The notes beneath the pieces were generated by a model. That model ran no database searches and was not told the DNA's origin. It was given only the letters and a program-made list of their open reading frames with translations. DNA of 64,000 nt, from NCBI RefSeq assembly GCF_900608595.1, contig NZ_UWYY01000008.1, positions 1 through 64,000 on the forward strand, in the 5' to 3' direction. Position numbers and translations under genes: made by a program. Shown here piece by piece: positions 61,608 to 64,000 of the stretch. The first letter of the stretch is position 1, and each line of letters begins with the position of its first letter. The stretch is from Promicromonospora panici. Its GTDB lineage: Bacteria > Actinomycetota > Actinomycetes > Actinomycetales > Cellulomonadaceae.

Positions 61608-62647
61608 CGGCGGGGGCTCGTTTCTGCCGGGTCGTCGGTCGGGTCGTCGAGTGGATCGTCGGCTGGGTCGTCTGTGGAGGGGGTCGAGGGGCCGGCGGTG
61701 ACACCTTCCAGGGTCGAGTCTGCCGGAGAAACCGAGTCTGCCGGAGATGGCACGGGTGCGGCCGCGAAGCGCCGCTTGACCAGGAACCACACGAGGTTGC
61801 CGAGCACCAGCGCGGCCGCCGCGGCCCCCAGCACCACGGGGAGGCTCGCGCCGAGCAGCTTGAGCGCGGAGGCGAGCAGGAGGATCGCCAGGGCGCGGCG
61901 GATGATGCCGCCCGGTGCGCGCGAGGACACGTGAGCGCCGAACCAGGCGCCGGGGATCGCGCCGATGAGCAGGGAGGTCGTCAGACCGAGCGAGAAGTCG
62001 CCGTACAGGAGATGCCCGAGCGAGGCCGCCGCGACGAGCGGCACGGCCTGGACCAGGTCGGTGCCGACGAGCTGGGACGCCTTGAGTGCTGGGTAGAGCA
62101 GCAGGAGCACCACGATGATGATCGAGCCGGCGCCGACCGACGTCATGCCGACCAGGAGCCCGGCCACGGCGCCGAGGATCGCGGTGGGGACGGGGCGCAC
62201 CACCAGCTCCCGCGGGGCGGACGGCGCGGTGGGGCCCTCGCCGAGCGCTGAGCGGTCCCGCATCATCTGCAGCACGGCGCGGACCACGAGGCCGCCGGAC
62301 GCGATGAGGAGCGCGACCCCGAGCACCATCTTGAGCGCGGCGTCGAGGGAGTCGCCGAACGGCAGCCACTGGATGAGCAGGGCGCCGGAGAACGCGGCGG
62401 GCACCGAGCCCACGCAGAGCCACAGGACGAGCTTGAGGTTGACGGTCTTGCGCCGCAGGTGCACGAAGGCGCCGGCGGGTTTCATGAACAGGCTCGCGAC
62501 GACGTCGCTGGAGACCGCCACCAGCGGGTCCACCCGGAAGACGAAGATCAGCATGGGGGTCATGAGCGCACCGCCGCCCATGCCGGTGAGCCCCACGATG
62601 AAGCCGACGACGAGGCCGCCGGCGATCAGTGCCGGATCGATGCTCAC
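61604..62647 (-). CDS. TauE/SafE-family sulfite exporter-like membrane protein
   Basis: A 347-residue protein with about eight TM helices (residues 5-285). GGLVVGFIVGLTGMGGGALMTP at the start and a second VGMTSVGAGSIIIVVLLLLYP half-repeat are typical of TauE/SafE permeases, which export sulfite, sulfoacetate or related sulfur anions. The cytoplasmic tail is acidic and has repeated DDP units (about 325-345). It overlaps cysC by 4 nt, which suggests a role in removing a sulfur by-product (inference). It starts at GTG 62647, with a purine-rich AGGCAGGGGG upstream. Divergent from cysQ. Confidence 0.88.
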   Translation of the reverse strand: MSIDPALIAGGLVVGFIVGLTGMGGGALMTPMLIFVFRVDPLVAVSSDVVASLFMKPAGAFVHLRRKTVNLKLVLWLCVGSVPAAFSGALLIQWLPFGDSLDAALKMVLGVALLIASGGLVVRAVLQMMRDRSALGEGPTAPSAPRELVVRPVPTAILGAVAGLLVGMTSVGAGSIIIVVLLLLYPALKASQLVGTDLVQAVPLVAAASLGHLLYGDFSLGLTTSLLIGAIPGAWFGAHVSSRAPGGIIRRALAILLLASALKLLGASLPVVLGAAAAALVLGNLVWFLVKRRFAAAPVPSPADSVSPADSTLEGVTAGPSTPSTDDPADDPLDDPTDDPAETSPRR

Positions 62648-62897
62648 GGGCGCGCCCCCTGCCTGCCTCCACCGCCGCTAATCCCGATAATTCCGGTCGG
62701 TTTTATAGTCATAGGTGTTCCTGGATTGATGATCAGCATGGATCTGGTCCCCTGGCAGTGGATCGCATTGACGAATGGTAGCCTCGGCGCATTCGCCGGA
62801 GTTCACCCGGCTGCGGCCTGGGACGAGACGCACCCCCCACCCGAGGCCAGGGCGCCGGGCACTGAACGACCTGAAGATTCCGCAGACCTGGAGACCG

Positions 62898-63779
62898 ATG
62901 AACGCGCCCTCCCGCACCCTTCCTCAGGCGTCGCTCGACGACGACGCCCTCGCCCACGCACTCGCCTCGGGGGCGGCGGAGGTGCTCGTGGCGCTTCGCG
63001 CCGACGTCGATGCGGCGGGCGGGTCCTTCGTCGCCAAGGAGCTCAAGGACGCCGGGGACGCCGCCGCCCAGGCCTGGCTCGCGGCCGCACTGGCCGCCGC
63101 CCGGCCCGCCGACGCCATCCTCTCCGAGGAGGCCAAGGACGATGCGTCCCGCACCGGTGCAGATCGTGTGTGGATCATCGACCCGCTCGACGGCACCCGT
63201 GAGTTCGCCGAGCGGCACGCCGACGGACCCCTTGCGGGGCAGTGGCGGGACGACTTCGCCGTCCACATCGCGCTCTGGGAGCGTGGCGTCGGGCTGACCG
63301 TCGGAGCCGTCGCCCTGCCGGCCCGTGCGCAGGTCCTGACCACCGCGGACGGCGTCGTGCGGGACGACGACACTGCCGCCGTGCTGGCCGGGAACCGGCC
63401 GCTGCGGATCGCGGCGAGCCGCAGCCGTCCACCGGAGTTCGTGGCCGCGCTGGCAGAGCGCGACGACGTGGAGCTCGTGCCGATGGGCTCCGCGGGTGTC
63501 AAGATGCTCGCGGTCGCCGACGGTACAGTGGACGCTTACGTCCACGGGGGTGGGCAGTACGAGTGGGACTCTGCGGCCCCTGTCGCCGTTGCCCGGTCCC
63601 GGGGGCTCGTCTGCACCCGCCTCGACGGATCCGAGCTCGAGTACAACCGGGAGAGCCCCTGGCTCCCTGACCTGTTCGTATGCCCCCCGGCACTGGCTCC
63701 GCGCCTGCGTGAGCTGCTCGACACCGTTGGTGTCGCGTCCGTGGTCGGGGCAGATAGCAAGGAAGGTGCCCAGTCGTGA
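62898..63779 (+). CDS. cysQ: 3'(2'),5'-bisphosphate nucleotidase CysQ
   Basis: CysQ hydrolyses PAP, the product left after a sulfotransferase uses PAPS, to AMP. The 293-residue Mg-dependent phosphatase of the inositol-monophosphatase superfamily has ILSEEAKDD, the metal-binding [12 protein letters not shown] and the C-terminal [17 protein letters not shown] 12-residue N-terminal extension precedes the fold. ATG 62898 is chosen as the first start near the fold; a GGAGA stretch is only 3 nt upstream, so the translation signal is weak. The cysD gene overlaps its stop by 4 nt. Upstream, 62648-62897 holds the divergent promoters and no gene, with a single GTTCACCC at 62801-62808. Confidence 0.92.
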   Translation: MNAPSRTLPQASLDDDALAHALASGAAEVLVALRADVDAAGGSFVAKELKDAGDAAAQAWLAAALAAARPADAILSEEAKDDASRTGADRVWIIDPLDGTREFAERHADGPLAGQWRDDFAVHIALWERGVGLTVGAVALPARAQVLTTADGVVRDDDTAAVLAGNRPLRIAASRSRPPEFVAALAERDDVELVPMGSAGVKMLAVADGTVDAYVHGGGQYEWDSAAPVAVARSRGLVCTRLDGSELEYNRESPWLPDLFVCPPALAPRLRELLDTVGVASVVGADSKEGAQS

Positions 63780-64000
63780 AGAGTCACGTTCTGAGCCAGC
63801 TGCGCAGCCTGGAAGCCGAGAGCATCCACATCATGCGTGAGGTGGTCGCCGAGATGCAGCGGCCGTGCCTGCTGTTCTCCGGCGGCAAGGACTCCATCGT
63901 CATGCTGCACCTCGCGGTCAAGGCGTTCGCGCCGGCGCGGGTGCCGTTCCCGATCATGCACGTCGACACCGGCCTGAACTTCCAGACCGTGCTCGACTGC
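63776..64000 (+). CDS. cysD: sulfate adenylyltransferase subunit 2 (partial, 5' end)
   Basis: CysD, with the GTPase CysN, makes APS from ATP and sulfate. The 75 visible residues include [19 protein letters not shown], the PP-loop of the ATP-binding domain, and [18 protein letters not shown]. The gene runs off the right edge. GTG 63776 overlaps the cysQ stop (GTGA). cysN is expected next (inference). Confidence 0.95.
   Translation, partial: MKSHVLSQLRSLEAESIHIMREVVAEMQRPCLLFSGGKDSIVMLHLAVKAFAPARVPFPIMHVDTGLNFQTVLDC

Noticed and set aside
61608..62672. Upstream extension of the cysC frame
   Set aside because: It overlaps the TauE-type membrane gene in another frame and encodes Arg-rich low-complexity sequence.

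Overview
The window is about 64 kb of very GC-rich DNA with dense, often overlapping genes and many GTG starts. WhiB, LytR-CpsA-Psr (LCP), DUF5719, DUF3499 and TIGR03089 proteins are all present, so the source is an actinobacterium. The gene set suggests Micrococcales, perhaps Promicromonosporaceae or a relative; the family is an inference. No rRNA, tRNA, CRISPR array, transposase or phage gene was seen.

Layout. (1) 1-9.8 kb: two tandem paralogous MacB/FtsX-type ABC permeases, a convergent NarL-type two-component system, then a divergent OmpR-type response regulator and kinase. (2) 9.8-22.3 kb: purK-purE, two LCP glycopolymer transferases, a TIGR03089 protein, a WhiB2-like regulator, a giant GT2 membrane protein, a DUF5719 protein and a degenerate metallopeptidase. 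(3) 22.3-30.4 kb: a glycan module inside the conserved core, with three DUF2142 membrane proteins, a GtrB/DPM-like GT2, a GT4 and a YbhN-like membrane protein. (4) 30.5-34.8 kb: the core resumes with DUF3499, manA, a hypothetical gene, phosphomannomutase and Trm112. (5) 34.8-60.3 kb: a large surface-polymer locus with GT61, GT4 and GT2 enzymes, four polysaccharide pyruvyl transferases, two sulfotransferases, a SpoIID protein, a secreted amidase, a GT42 sialyltransferase-GT8 fusion, a CMP-nonulosonate synthetase/phosphatase fusion, a nonulosonate synthase, a PF07388-like transferase with a second putative transferase, and an ABC-2 exporter pair. (6) 60.3-64 kb: APS kinase, TauE-type exporter, CysQ and the start of CysD.

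How the genes may work together (inference). manA and manB can supply mannose 6-phosphate. The NeuB-like synthase and the NeuA-phosphatase fusion could turn this into a CMP-activated nonulosonic acid; with no neuC-type epimerase in view, a Kdn-type sugar is plausible. The GT42-GT8 fusion and the PF07388-like protein could add it to a chain, pyruvyl transferases and sulfotransferases could decorate it, the ABC-2 pair could export it and the LCP proteins could attach it to peptidoglycan. CysC/CysD would make PAPS for sulfation and CysQ would remove PAP. This would be a sulfated, pyruvylated, nonulosonic-acid-containing wall polymer, the best candidate here for an undescribed system.

Two regulatory or structural patterns recur. 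Five convergent junctions carry hairpins built from a 16-bp GAGGTAGAAC-containing unit. At least twelve start codons lie 6-8 nt after a TANNNT -10 box, which suggests leaderless transcripts and was used to correct several starts.
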